Made by a program: the position numbers and the translations under genes
Notes under the pieces: generated by a model
Databases searched by the model: none
What the model was told of the DNA's origin: nothing
What the model saw: the letters and a program-made list of their open reading frames with translations, nothing else
Shown here: in pieces, positions 1 to 7,405 of the stretch
Layout of the letters: each line of letters opens with the position of its first letter
Numbering within the stretch: the stretch's first letter is position 1
From: Propionibacteriaceae bacterium
GTDB lineage: Bacteria; Actinomycetota; Actinomycetes; Propionibacteriales; Propionibacteriaceae
Assembly: GCA_024636075.1 (NCBI GenBank)
Contig: JAGXHS010000087.1
Location: 1-7,971, forward strand
DNA length: 7,971 nucleotides
Direction: 5' to 3'

Positions 1-1371
1 GGCTCCGACACCATCTTCACCGCCAGCTCCGGCGCCACCAAGAACGTCACCGCCAGCATCGTCAAGGTGCAGATCATGGCGACGGTGATGTATCGGGCGC
101 AGCAGGCCGGCCGCGACCTCACCAGTTGGGAGAAGAGCCAGCTGGTGCCGATGATCACCCTCAGCGACAACCTCGCAACCACGAAACTGTGGGATTACAT
201 CGGTCGCGGACCCGCGGTCGCGAGCGTGATGGGCCGGATGGGTCTGCGGGCCACCACCCCGGGGCCATACGGCTACTGGGGTCTCACCGTCACCACAGCC
301 CCCGACCAGGTGGTGCTGGTTGATCACTTCGCTCGACGAAACCCGGTGCTCAACGATTCGATGCGCTCTTATGGGCTCACGCTGATGCGACGTGTGAACA
401 GCTCACAGAACTGGGGTGTCACCGCTGGCGCCGGCACCGACAATGCGGTGAAGAACGGCTGGCTGCCGCGCAGCGACGGGTGGCACGTGAACAGCATCGG
501 CTACCTCGATGACGCTCCGCGATCGTATTCAATGGCGGCTCTCACCTCGTCCTCCTCGGCGTCGATGGGCACATTGATGTCGAGGATCGAGGGCGCGGCC
601 CGTCGCGTCTGGTCGCACCAGGCAGGGGTGCGTGGCGACTGGAACGGCGACGGTCTGGCAGACCTGGCCGGCATCCGCGGCGATCAGATCGAGGTGGCGC
701 TGAGTACCGGTTCGGGTTTCGCGAAGTCCGTGGTGGCCAGCGGGCCCGGTTGGGACACGATGCGCTGGATCGGCACCCCCGGTGACCTCAATGGCGACGG
801 CATTACCGACCTGCTGGGGGTCACCGGATCCGGCGCGATGTTGCTCTACACCGGCACCGGTCTGCCGTCGTTGGGATCCGGCATCCAGGTGGGGCACGGC
901 TGGAACAACATGACCGCGCTGGTCGCTGCCGGTGATCTCACCGGCAACGGCAAGCCCGAGATACTGGCCCGCACCGCAGCGGGAGACCTGCTGCTGTACC
1001 GAACCAACGGCACGTCACAGATGCGGACGATCGGGAAAGTGGGGCACGGATGGAACGGGATGCGGAGCATTCTGGCCTCTGGTGACTTCAACAATGACGG
1101 ACGAGCCGACGTGTTCGGAATCACCACCAGCGGGTACCTCTACGGTTATCTCGGCACCGGCAACCGTCTCTCCTCCATCGGCCGCAAGGGCCATGGGTGG
1201 CCCGCCGACGCACTGATCAGCGCCCCCGGGGATGTGACCGGCGATCTTGTCGGCGACATCGTCCTGGAGAGCTCGACAGAGGCCAGACTGTACGACGCCG
1301 GGACAGGGGGCCGCATCGTTCGAACAACGGCCACCGGTTTCCCCCTGAACGGCTTCATCCTGCTGGCGTAA
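1..1371 (+). CDS. Secreted-type SxxK serine hydrolase (beta-lactamase fold) with C-terminal FG-GAP-like propeller, 5' partial
   Basis: The reading frame is open from base 1 to a TAA at 1369-1371, so 456 codons are visible and the start, with any signal peptide, lies off the left edge. A GTG at 67 is internal because it falls right after the active-site motif. Codons 19-22 read S-I-V-K (SxxK), codons 55-57 S-D-N (163-171) and codons 151-153 K-N-G (451-459). These three motifs, in this order, define the penicillin-binding protein/class A beta-lactamase fold. No glutamate occurs anywhere between SDN and KNG, so the deacylating Glu of true class A beta-lactamases is missing; a peptidoglycan peptidase-like or other hydrolase role is more likely than antibiotic resistance (inference). 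From about codon 205 to the end lie five Ca-loop repeats forming a propeller-like domain that may bind glycan or cell wall. Fold assignment is fairly sure; substrate is unknown. Confidence 0.85.
   Translation, partial: GSDTIFTASSGATKNVTASIVKVQIMATVMYRAQQAGRDLTSWEKSQLVPMITLSDNLATTKLWDYIGRGPAVASVMGRMGLRATTPGPYGYWGLTVTTAPDQVVLVDHFARRNPVLNDSMRSYGLTLMRRVNSSQNWGVTAGAGTDNAVKNGWLPRSDGWHVNSIGYLDDAPRSYSMAALTSSSSASMGTLMSRIEGAARRVWSHQAGVRGDWNGDGLADLAGIRGDQIEVALSTGSGFAKSVVASGPGWDTMRWIGTPGDLNGDGITDLLGVTGSGAMLLYTGTGLPSLGSGIQVGHGWNNMTALVAAGDLTGNGKPEILARTAAGDLLLYRTNGTSQMRTIGKVGHGWNGMRSILASGDFNNDGRADVFGITTSGYLYGYLGTGNRLSSIGRKGHGWPADALISAPGDVTGDLVGDIVLESSTEARLYDAGTGGRIVRTTATGFPLNGFILLA
631..1368 (+). repeat. 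Five tandem FG-GAP/VCBS-type propeller repeats (49-50 codons each)
   Basis: Inside the serine hydrolase gene, Asp-rich loops of the form GDxNGDGxxD start at 637, 784, 934, 1084 and 1231, that is every 147-150 bases. A second landmark, G-P/H-G-W, recurs at 742, 892, 1042 and 1189. Between the two, most units carry a G-x-L-x-L-Y or similar strand and a G-T-G turn. The first, second and fourth loops keep the full calcium-loop acidic pattern. The third has Asn and Glu replacements, and the fifth (GDVTGDLVGD) has lost the central Asn/Asp-Gly, so it looks like a degenerate closing blade. DNA identity between units is highest around the GHGW codons (889-903 against 1039-1053). The stop codon follows the fifth blade directly. 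Confidence 0.85.
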
Positions 1372-1443
1372 GAGCTCACCTGTAGCCGGGTGCTCCACCG
1401 ACAACCACATGGTCCATCGCCGGAAAATGTCAGTGCCGACGGG

Positions 1444-1449
1444 TGGAAT
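1444..1449 (+). promoter_or_regulatory. Possible -10 box for a leaderless DUF222/HNH transcript
   Basis: TGGAAT ends six bases before the ATG at 1456. It resembles the TAGAAT placed the same way before fumC in this window and fits the actinobacterial layout in which the transcript begins at or near the start codon. No convincing -35 lies at the right distance, and the second base of the box is G rather than A. It is offered mainly as support for choosing ATG 1456 over the GTG at 1390. Confidence 0.3.
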
Positions 1450-1455
1450 GGGTGG

Positions 1456-2709
1456 ATGACGGTCACCGAGATTCGATCCGTGAGCAGCCCCGACAGCACG
1501 CGGACGGGGCCACGCATCACCCGGGCTGAGGCGATGAGGCTGGCTGGGCGTATCCGTAGGGTCGCCACCGTGCAGGCGATCAACGAGCACCGGCTGATCC
1601 AGCTCGTCGGTGAACTGGATGCCGCGGAGGTGCTCAGCTGGTTCGAGGGTGTCGCCTCCACAGCTCATTGGTTGAGTTGGGAGTGCTCGATGAGCCCCGG
1701 AACCGCCCGGGAGCATGTTCGCGTCGCCCGGGCCTTGCGGGAGATGCCCCGCACCGATGCCCTGTTCGCCGAGGGTCGGCTGACCTATTCCAAGGTTCGC
1801 GAGATCACCAGGTTGGCCGGCCGGGTCGATGAGGGTGAGCTGTGCGAGTTGGCCTTGATGATGACGGCTTCCCAGTTGGCACGGACGGTGCGGGCTTTTC
1901 GGGCCGTGGACGGCGCACAGGCCGAGGCCGTCCGTCGCAGCCGGGTCAGTTGGCGCGATGACGGCGACGGGACCACCCGCATCTCCGTGGTACTGCCCAC
2001 CGAGGAAGCCGCCGTGTTGCGCAGCGCTGTCGAGGTGGCCGCCGATCAGGATTCGGATGAGGTCAGCGCCGCGGCTCTTGCAGACGTTCCCGCGGGAACG
2101 TCCGACGTGGCCTCCGGCACCTGTCACATCGAGGGCTCCGGCCCGATTGAGGCGGCCACCGCCCAACGGCTGGCCTGCTCCGGAACGTTGGTGGGAGCCA
2201 TCATGGATACCCACGGTGACGTGTTGGCCCTGGGCCGGAAGCGTCGACTGGCCTCCAGAGCGCAGCGCCGGGCACTGCGGATCCGTGAAGCAGGCACGTG
2301 TCAGTTCCCCGGCTGCCACCGCACCCGTTGGCTGGATGCACATCATGCGATTCCGTGGTGGGCCGGTGGGCCGACCGACCTCGACAACCTGGTGCTGCTG
2401 TGTCGACGCCATCACACGGCCGTGCATGAGGGCGGCATCCAGATCGACCCCCACCGTGGCGCCACCGGGATGCACTGGCTGTTCCGCAGCGCGGACGGCT
2501 CACCGGTGTCACCACCCGGTGCGCACACCTCTGACGTGACGATCCCAACCCCAGAAGAGCTGACCGATCAAGAAGCCCTGATCCCCGACGACGCCACCGT
2601 CTTCCCGGTCGGCGGCGGCGCCGGATTCGACCTGCACGAGTGCGTCTGGGCCCTGTTCCAGATCCGCCTCCCCGACACGGGCACCCACCGCGAGCCTCAG
2701 CTCGGGTAG
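1456..2709 (+). CDS. DUF222 / HNH endonuclease-like protein (13E12-repeat family)
   Basis: The product has 417 residues. An N-terminal DUF222 region (about residues 20-260) includes the family-typical stretch HWLSWECSMSPGTAREHVRVA, here with residues W-L-S-W then S-P-G-T-A-R-E-H-V-R-V-A-R-A-L. It is followed by a C-terminal HNH domain. That domain shows Cys282-x4-Cys287, Asp-Ala-His296-His297, GG-x-T-D-L-D-Asn311-L and Cys316-x2-His319-His320, so both the zinc knuckle and the H-N-H catalytic triad are intact. The family is multicopy in actinobacteria; its in vivo target is not established and the nuclease role is inferred from the motif. I chose ATG 1456 because a -10-like box precedes it and the 22 codons from GTG 1390 look non-coding. 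The 3' end overlaps the opposing GH13 gene by 13 bases, so no terminator fits between them. The last 50 or so residues are acidic and Pro-rich, without a recognised domain. Confidence 0.88.
   Translation: MTVTEIRSVSSPDSTRTGPRITRAEAMRLAGRIRRVATVQAINEHRLIQLVGELDAAEVLSWFEGVASTAHWLSWECSMSPGTAREHVRVARALREMPRTDALFAEGRLTYSKVREITRLAGRVDEGELCELALMMTASQLARTVRAFRAVDGAQAEAVRRSRVSWRDDGDGTTRISVVLPTEEAAVLRSAVEVAADQDSDEVSAAALADVPAGTSDVASGTCHIEGSGPIEAATAQRLACSGTLVGAIMDTHGDVLALGRKRRLASRAQRRALRIREAGTCQFPGCHRTRWLDAHHAIPWWAGGPTDLDNLVLLCRRHHTAVHEGGIQIDPHRGATGMHWLFRSADGSPVSPPGAHTSDVTIPTPEELTDQEALIPDDATVFPVGGGAGFDLHECVWALFQIRLPDTGTHREPQLG
2083..2102. repeat. 20-bp perfect palindrome inside the HNH gene
   Basis: The arm GACGTTCCCG is followed immediately by its exact reverse complement CGGGAACGTC with no spacer; the match ends on both sides at 2082/2103. 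It encodes the linker D-V-P-A-G-T-S between the DUF222 and HNH regions. No function can be read from the sequence. Confidence 0.8.
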
Positions 2710-3944
2710 TGGAACAGTTCCTCGTCGCCCTGTCTGACAATTGCCTCGGGCTGGTCGCCCAGCGTCAGCTCTACCGTGATGGAGGCCTCGTTCGGATCTT
2801 GCGGACGGGCGCAGTAGACGAAGTGTTCGTTGGAGATGGCCTGCGTTTCGGTGCGAGCGGTCACCAGCCACGGGTTGCGTCGTCGGACGCCGATCAGCTG
2901 TTGGTGCGCCTCGAAGACCCAGTGGCCCAAGTCGGAGAGTCCGTCCGGTGAATCGGGCATCGGTGGGCGCACCTGGTCATCGCCGCCGAGCCGTTCCTCC
3001 TTGATCCCGGTGACACCTTGCTCATCGCCGTAGTAGATCGACGGGATGCCTCCCACGGTCATCAGCAGGCAGAGCGCCAGGATTGCGTTCGACTGGCCGA
3101 CCTTGCTGGCGATCCGCGTCACATCGTGGTTGCCGATGAAGGTCTGCGGCGTGAACGCATCCAAGAACTCGTTGTGCCGCTTCAGCGTCCACTCCAGCTC
3201 GTAGAAGTTCTCGTCGTCCATCGAGCTCCAGCAGGCCTTCCAGAGCTCGTACTGGGTCACTGAATCGAACCCGCTGCTCTGCAGGATGTCCGCGTAGTCA
3301 CCGTGGATCACCTCACCGAAGATCCACGCGTCGGGGTGTGCCTCGCGAACCCGGGGCAGCACCTGCTGCCAGAACTCCGGCTCGGTGGTGTAGGCCGCAT
3401 CCAACCGCCAGCCGTCCACACCTCGGGCCAGCCAGTCGTTCATCACGTCGGTGATGTAGTCCACGACCGCCGGTTCGTCATGATTGAAGCCCACCAGGTT
3501 GCCGTGGCCTTCGAAGACCTCGAACCGCACGTCGTCCGGGTCGCTCAGATCGGTGTGGAACCACGAGACGTACTGCGACTCCGCCCCCTTCTCACGAACG
3601 TCCTGGACGAAGGGGTGTTCCCACGCGACGTGGTTGAAAACACCATCCAGAACCACCCGCAGCTCCCTGTCATGGGCTTGTCGCAGCAGATCGTCGAAGT
3701 CGTCGTCGTCACCCAGACGAGGATCGATCTGCTGATGGTCGACAGTGTCGTACCCGTGGCTGACGGAGCTGAAGACCGGTCCCAGCAGCAGTCCGTTGGC
3801 GCCCATCTCCACCGGGTAGTCCAGCCAGCGAAGCAGTCTGCGCAACCGATGGTCGTCATCGGAGTCGTCATCCCAGCGGATGGGTGCTCCGCAGAAACCC
3901 AACGGATACACCTGCCACCAGATCACCTGATCGGCCCAAGACAT
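2697..3944 (-). CDS. Cytoplasmic GH13 alpha-amylase-family enzyme
   Basis: The product has 415 residues and no signal peptide. It opens with W-W-Q-V-Y-P at residues 9-14, usual for the first strand of a GH13 (beta/alpha)8 barrel. The four GH13 regions are complete: D-G-V-F-N-H (100-105); G-W-R-L-D with nucleophile Asp182; F-G-E with acid/base Glu211; and G-N-H-D with transition-state stabiliser Asp274. The strand motif G-I-P-S-I-Y-Y-G-D-E-Q follows, then a short C-terminal beta domain. It should act on alpha-1,4 or alpha-1,6 glucans or malto-oligosaccharides in the cytoplasm, by hydrolysis or transfer; the exact specificity cannot be read. ATG 3944 is chosen because GGGGG (3950-3954, minus strand) sits five bases upstream; the frame stays open to 4067, but that part would overlap fumC. 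The gene diverges from fumC and converges with the HNH gene. No clear -10 box was found before it. Confidence 0.9.
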   Translation of the reverse strand: MSWADQVIWWQVYPLGFCGAPIRWDDDSDDDHRLRRLLRWLDYPVEMGANGLLLGPVFSSVSHGYDTVDHQQIDPRLGDDDDFDDLLRQAHDRELRVVLDGVFNHVAWEHPFVQDVREKGAESQYVSWFHTDLSDPDDVRFEVFEGHGNLVGFNHDEPAVVDYITDVMNDWLARGVDGWRLDAAYTTEPEFWQQVLPRVREAHPDAWIFGEVIHGDYADILQSSGFDSVTQYELWKACWSSMDDENFYELEWTLKRHNEFLDAFTPQTFIGNHDVTRIASKVGQSNAILALCLLMTVGGIPSIYYGDEQGVTGIKEERLGGDDQVRPPMPDSPDGLSDLGHWVFEAHQQLIGVRRRNPWLVTARTETQAISNEHFVYCARPQDPNEASITVELTLGDQPEAIVRQGDEELFHYPS

Positions 3945-4016
3945 CGCCACCCCCAGTAGTTTTCGGTAGTACTCCACTCTTCCACACCCCGCCCCATGCT
4001 GCGGCGTCCGCGTCGG

Positions 4017-4022
4017 TAGAAT
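4017..4022 (+). promoter_or_regulatory. -10 box TAGAAT of fumC, leaderless layout
   Basis: TAGAAT matches the actinobacterial TANNNT consensus and ends seven bases before ATG 4030. Transcription starting at the usual distance would begin at or within a base of that ATG, giving a leaderless mRNA. There is no Shine-Dalgarno-like sequence before the ATG, which agrees. No good -35 is visible, which is common for this class of promoter. Confidence 0.55.
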
Positions 4023-4029
4023 GCCAGCC

Positions 4030-5430
4030 ATGGCGACACGTACTGAAAAGGACTCCATGGGCCCCATTGAGGTGCCCGCCGACCGCTACTGGGGCGCTCA
4101 GACCCAGCGCAGCATCCAGAACTTCGACATCGGCCGCGACACCTTCGTCTGGGGACCGGCGATGGTGAAGGCACTGGGTGTACTGAAGAAGGCCGCCGCC
4201 CAGGCGAACAAGGAACTCGGTGAACTGCCCGCCGACGTGGCAGATCTGGTCGTCAAGGCGGCCGACGACGTCATCGCGGGGAATCTCGACGACGAATTCC
4301 CGCTGGTGGTGTTCCAGACCGGCTCCGGCACCCAGTCCAACATGAACTCCAACGAGGTCATCTCGAACCGCGGGATCGAGATCGCCGGTGGCGAGCGTGG
4401 CAGCAAGACCCCGGTGCACCCCAACGACCACGTCAACCGTGGCCAGTCCAGCAACGACACCTTCCCCACCGCCATGCACATCGCGGTGGTGGTGGAGTTG
4501 AACGAGCGGCTCTACCACTCGGTGGCTGAACTGCGCGACGTGCTGGACGAGAAGGCGAAGAAGTACGCCGACGTCGTCAAGGTGGGCCGCACCCACCTGC
4601 AGGACGCCACCCCGATCACTCTCGGCCAGGAGATCTCCGGCTGGGTCGCCCAGATCGACTTCGCCCTCGAAGGCATCCACCACGCCGACCAGCAGGCCCG
4701 CGACCTTGCCATCGGCGGCACCGCGGTGGGCACCGGTTTGAACGCACACCCCGACTTCGGCCGTAGCACCGCGAAGTTCATCAGCGAGGAGACCGGGCTG
4801 GAGTTCCAGCAGGCAGAGAATCTGTTCGCCGCACTCAGCGCACACGACGCGTTGGTGCAGGTGTCCAGTTCGCTGCGCGTGCTGTCCGGCGCTCTGATGA
4901 AGATCGCCAATGACGTCCGCTGGCTCGCGTCGGGCCCCCGCAACGGCATCGGCGAGATCACCATCCCGGAGAACGAACCGGGCTCTTCGATCATGCCGGG
5001 CAAGGTCAACCCCACCCAGTCCGAGGCAATCACCATGGTCGCCACCCGTGTCTTCGGCAACGACGCCACCGTCGGCTTCGCCGGCAGCCAGGGCAACTTC
5101 CAGCTCAACGTGTACAAGCCTGTGATGGCGCACGCCGTGTTGGAGAGCATCCGGCTGATCGCCGACTCCTGCGTCTCCTTCTCCCGGAACTGTGCCGTCG
5201 GCATCGCGCCGAACATGGAGCGGATCGAGCAGAACCTGGAGCGCAACCTGATGGTGGTGACGGCCCTCAACCGGCACATCGGCTACGACAAGGCCGCAGC
5301 CATCGCCAAGAAGGCGCACAAGGAAGGCACCAGCCTTCGGGAAGCAGCGATCGCCTCGGGTGACATCACCGGAGACGACTTCGACGCGTGGGTGATTCCG
5401 GTCGACATGACGCACCCGTCAGCTGGCTGA
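4030..5430 (+). CDS. fumC: Class II fumarate hydratase (fumarase C)
   Basis: It catalyses reversible hydration of fumarate to L-malate in the TCA cycle as a cytoplasmic homotetramer without an iron-sulfur cluster. The product is 466 residues, matching the usual length of about 465. The N-terminus carries the hallmark G-P-I-E-V-P-A-D-R-Y-W-G-A-Q-T. Substrate-site motifs follow in order: G-S-G-T-Q-S-N-M-N (from Gly98), H-P-N-D-H-V-N-R-G-Q-S-S-N-D (about 130-143), G-R-T-H-L-Q-D-A-T-P with catalytic His189, and the family signature G-S-S-I-M-P-G-K-V-N-P at 318-328, whose flexible loop serine is the catalytic base in this superfamily. The class II fumarase assignment over aspartase or argininosuccinate lyase rests on near-complete agreement with FumC motifs. 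ATG 4030 is preferred to the in-frame ATG 4021 because the latter lies inside the -10 box. No clear terminator follows. Adjacent GH13 genes appear to be separately transcribed. Confidence 0.97.
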   Translation: MATRTEKDSMGPIEVPADRYWGAQTQRSIQNFDIGRDTFVWGPAMVKALGVLKKAAAQANKELGELPADVADLVVKAADDVIAGNLDDEFPLVVFQTGSGTQSNMNSNEVISNRGIEIAGGERGSKTPVHPNDHVNRGQSSNDTFPTAMHIAVVVELNERLYHSVAELRDVLDEKAKKYADVVKVGRTHLQDATPITLGQEISGWVAQIDFALEGIHHADQQARDLAIGGTAVGTGLNAHPDFGRSTAKFISEETGLEFQQAENLFAALSAHDALVQVSSSLRVLSGALMKIANDVRWLASGPRNGIGEITIPENEPGSSIMPGKVNPTQSEAITMVATRVFGNDATVGFAGSQGNFQLNVYKPVMAHAVLESIRLIADSCVSFSRNCAVGIAPNMERIEQNLERNLMVVTALNRHIGYDKAAAIAKKAHKEGTSLREAAIASGDITGDDFDAWVIPVDMTHPSAG

Positions 5431-5514
5431 AGCTGATCTGATCACACCTTCGCCTTGGGTTCCGCTGCCCCGGGACAATGTTGGCGTCGGTGTCGACACA
5501 CCCTTCGAATTGGG

Positions 5515-5542
5515 TCGACAAAGCTGGCCGCAGTCGTAGGCT
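5515..5542 (+). promoter_or_regulatory. Promoter of the second GH13 gene (TCGACA - 16 bp - TAGGCT)
   Basis: TCGACA (5515-5520) matches five of six bases of the -35 consensus TTGACA, and TAGGCT (5537-5542) fits TANNNT, with a 16-base spacer. A start site near 5549 would leave a leader of about 24 bases containing GGGGA before GTG 5573. The -35 forms the right arm of an imperfect inverted repeat at 5491-5520 (TGTCGA-caca-CCC, 8-base loop, GGG-TCGACA). The left arm includes the 10-bp palindrome GTGTCGACAC (5490-5499), so an operator here is possible but unproven. Confidence 0.45.
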
Positions 5543-5572
5543 GTGCACGAATTGTCTGCGATTGGGGAATCC

Positions 5573-7405
5573 GTGAGCCTGCAACGCCTTGCCGATCTTG
5601 ACCTGTCCTCGTTGGTTGATCGTCCTTTCCATCCCGCTCCGGCTGCTTGGGAGGACGAGGTCCTCTACTTCCTGCTGCTCGATCGCTTCTCGGATGGTCG
5701 TGAGCACGGGTTCCGGGGCAACGATGGCGTGGAGGTCATCGGGGGGGCCACGCCGCGCTTCCAGGTCGGCGACGCCGGGAACGCGATCCGGACCGAGGCC
5801 GACGCCCAGGCGTGGCGCGAGGCGGGGGCCCTGTTCACCGGCGGCAAGCTCAGCGGTCTGGAGGGCAAGCTGGGCTATCTGAAGCGGATGAACGTCAGCG
5901 CGATCTGGCTGAGCCCGATCTTCAAGCAGGTCGCGTCCCAGGAGACCTACCACGGCTACGGTATCCAGGACTTCGTGGGTGTGGAGCCCAGGTTCGGCAA
6001 AGCTGAGGATCTCCGTTCCCTGGTCGCCACAGCCCACTCCTTGGGTATTCGGGTGATTCTCGACATCATCCTCAATCACAGCGGTGATGTCTTCAGCTAC
6101 GACGCCAGCGAGCCGCAGTGGGACGGTCGGCAGTATCCGGTGCGGGGCTACCGGGCTGCTGACGGTCATCCGACCCTGCCCTTCACGACGTTGGACCACG
6201 CCACCCACCCTGAGGCGTGGCCCGATGGGGCGGTATGGCCGGCCGACCTCCAGGACCCGGCGACGTTCACCCGCCGCGGCCGGATCAGCAACTGGGAGAA
6301 CTACCCGGAGTTCCTGGAGGGCGACTTCGAAACCCTCAAGGACATCCACCACGGCGAGGGCGACGCCGACCACTACCGCCCGAGCTCCGCGCTGAAGGCG
6401 ATCACCAACTGCTACCGCTACTGGATTGCGTACGCCGACCTGGATGGCTTCCGGGTCGACACGGTCAAGCACATGGACCCGGGCGCGACCCGCTACTTCA
6501 CCTCGGTGATCAAGGAGTTCACCATGAGCTTGGGCAAGGAGAACTTCTACCTGATCGGCGAGATCACCGGCGGCCGCACCCGGGCCGTCGACACCATGGA
6601 GCTCACCGGACTCGACGCCGCGCTCGGCATCGACGACGTCCAGGACCAGATGGAGTACCTCGTGAAGGGGCAGCGGAACCCGGCCGACTACTTCAACCTT
6701 TTCCGTAACTCCACGCTCGTGGGCAAGGAGTCGCACACCTGGTTCCGCAACCACGTCGTCACCATGTTCGACGATCACGACCAGGTGCGCAAAGGGGGTG
6801 CCAAGGCCCGCTTCTGCGCGGACGCCGACGCGCCGCGTCTGCTGCCGGCGGTCCTCGCCCTGAACGCGTTCACCCTCGGCATCCCGTGCGTCTACTACGG
6901 CACCGAACAAGCGTTCGACGGCGCGGGCGGCAATGACCGCTACATCAGGGAGGCGATGTTCGGCGGCCCGTTCGGTGCTTTCCGCAGCTCCGGTCGGCAC
7001 TTCTTCGACGAGGACGCCGCCGGTTACCGGGCCCTCGTCGAGCTGTTGGACCTCCGGCGTCGCCACATGGCGCTGCGGCGCGGACGGCAGTACCTGCGCC
7101 CGATCTCGGGCAACGGGGTGGATTTCGGGCTGCCCGAGATGCTCGGTGGCCGGATTCGTTCGGTGGTGGCCTGGTCGAGGCTGTTCAACGGTCAGGAATT
7201 CCTGTGCGCCATCAACACCGACCCCGACCAGCCGCGCACGGCGTGGGTGACCATTGACAATGATCTGCACGAGGCGGGCCAGGAACTCCGGTGCCTCCAC
7301 TCGACCGACCCGGCCCAACGCGGCACCACGGTCAGCGTCGAGGCACGCAACGGCAAGTCAGTACTGCTCACCGTCCCGCCGGCGGGCGTGGTCGTCCACG
7401 AATGA
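5573..7405 (+). CDS. Large cytoplasmic GH13 alpha-amylase-family enzyme
   Basis: The product has 610 residues and no signal peptide. The N-terminal W-E-D-E-V-L-Y-F-L-L-L-D-R-F-S-D-G is a typical GH13 entry strand. The catalytic regions are intact: D-I-I-L-N-H (Asp164, Asn168, His169); G-F-R-V-D-T-V-K-H with Arg294 and nucleophile Asp296; I-G-E with acid/base Glu330; and D-D-H-D with His402 and Asp403. The barrel ends with G-I-P-C-V-Y-Y-G-T-E-Q, and the last 110 or so residues form a beta-rich C-terminal domain. A long insertion between regions I and II (about residues 172-275) marks a subfamily distinct from the other GH13 enzyme here. Alpha-glucan hydrolysis or glucosyl transfer is expected; substrate is open. 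GTG 5573 is chosen because GGGGA lies four bases upstream and the promoter predicts an mRNA start near 5549; the frame extends to GTG 5543, which would precede that start. It is 142 bases after fumC, with its own promoter. Confidence 0.9.
   Translation: MSLQRLADLDLSSLVDRPFHPAPAAWEDEVLYFLLLDRFSDGREHGFRGNDGVEVIGGATPRFQVGDAGNAIRTEADAQAWREAGALFTGGKLSGLEGKLGYLKRMNVSAIWLSPIFKQVASQETYHGYGIQDFVGVEPRFGKAEDLRSLVATAHSLGIRVILDIILNHSGDVFSYDASEPQWDGRQYPVRGYRAADGHPTLPFTTLDHATHPEAWPDGAVWPADLQDPATFTRRGRISNWENYPEFLEGDFETLKDIHHGEGDADHYRPSSALKAITNCYRYWIAYADLDGFRVDTVKHMDPGATRYFTSVIKEFTMSLGKENFYLIGEITGGRTRAVDTMELTGLDAALGIDDVQDQMEYLVKGQRNPADYFNLFRNSTLVGKESHTWFRNHVVTMFDDHDQVRKGGAKARFCADADAPRLLPAVLALNAFTLGIPCVYYGTEQAFDGAGGNDRYIREAMFGGPFGAFRSSGRHFFDEDAAGYRALVELLDLRRRHMALRRGRQYLRPISGNGVDFGLPEMLGGRIRSVVAWSRLFNGQEFLCAINTDPDQPRTAWVTIDNDLHEAGQELRCLHSTDPAQRGTTVSVEARNGKSVLLTVPPAGVVVHE

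Noticed and set aside
163..459. Reading the first gene as an antibiotic-resistance beta-lactamase
   Set aside because: The fold motifs are present, but the class A deacylation glutamate is missing and the C-terminal propeller is not a feature of resistance enzymes.
1372..1395. Imperfect inverted repeat (GAG..CACC / GGTG..CTC) just after the serine hydrolase stop
   Set aside because: The stem is short and bulged, with no T-run; too weak to call a terminator.
1015..2475. Minus-strand open frame of about 486 codons across the propeller and HNH genes
   Set aside because: It spans two plus-strand genes with recognisable domains and has no family resemblance of its own.
3868..5415. Long minus-strand open frame of about 515 codons antisense to fumC
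   Set aside because: It is a compositional shadow: low-complexity Val/Gly/His-rich translation, no motif, and it covers an unmistakable fumC.
5421..5436. AGCT-based inverted repeat over the fumC stop as a terminator
   Set aside because: Only about five pairs with a loop containing the stop codon and no T-run; not distinguishable from chance.
5366..7318. Long minus-strand open frame of about 650 codons antisense to the second GH13 gene
   Set aside because: Its translation is rich in Arg, Val, Gly and His without any domain, and it mirrors third-position GC bias of the plus-strand gene, which has complete catalytic motifs.
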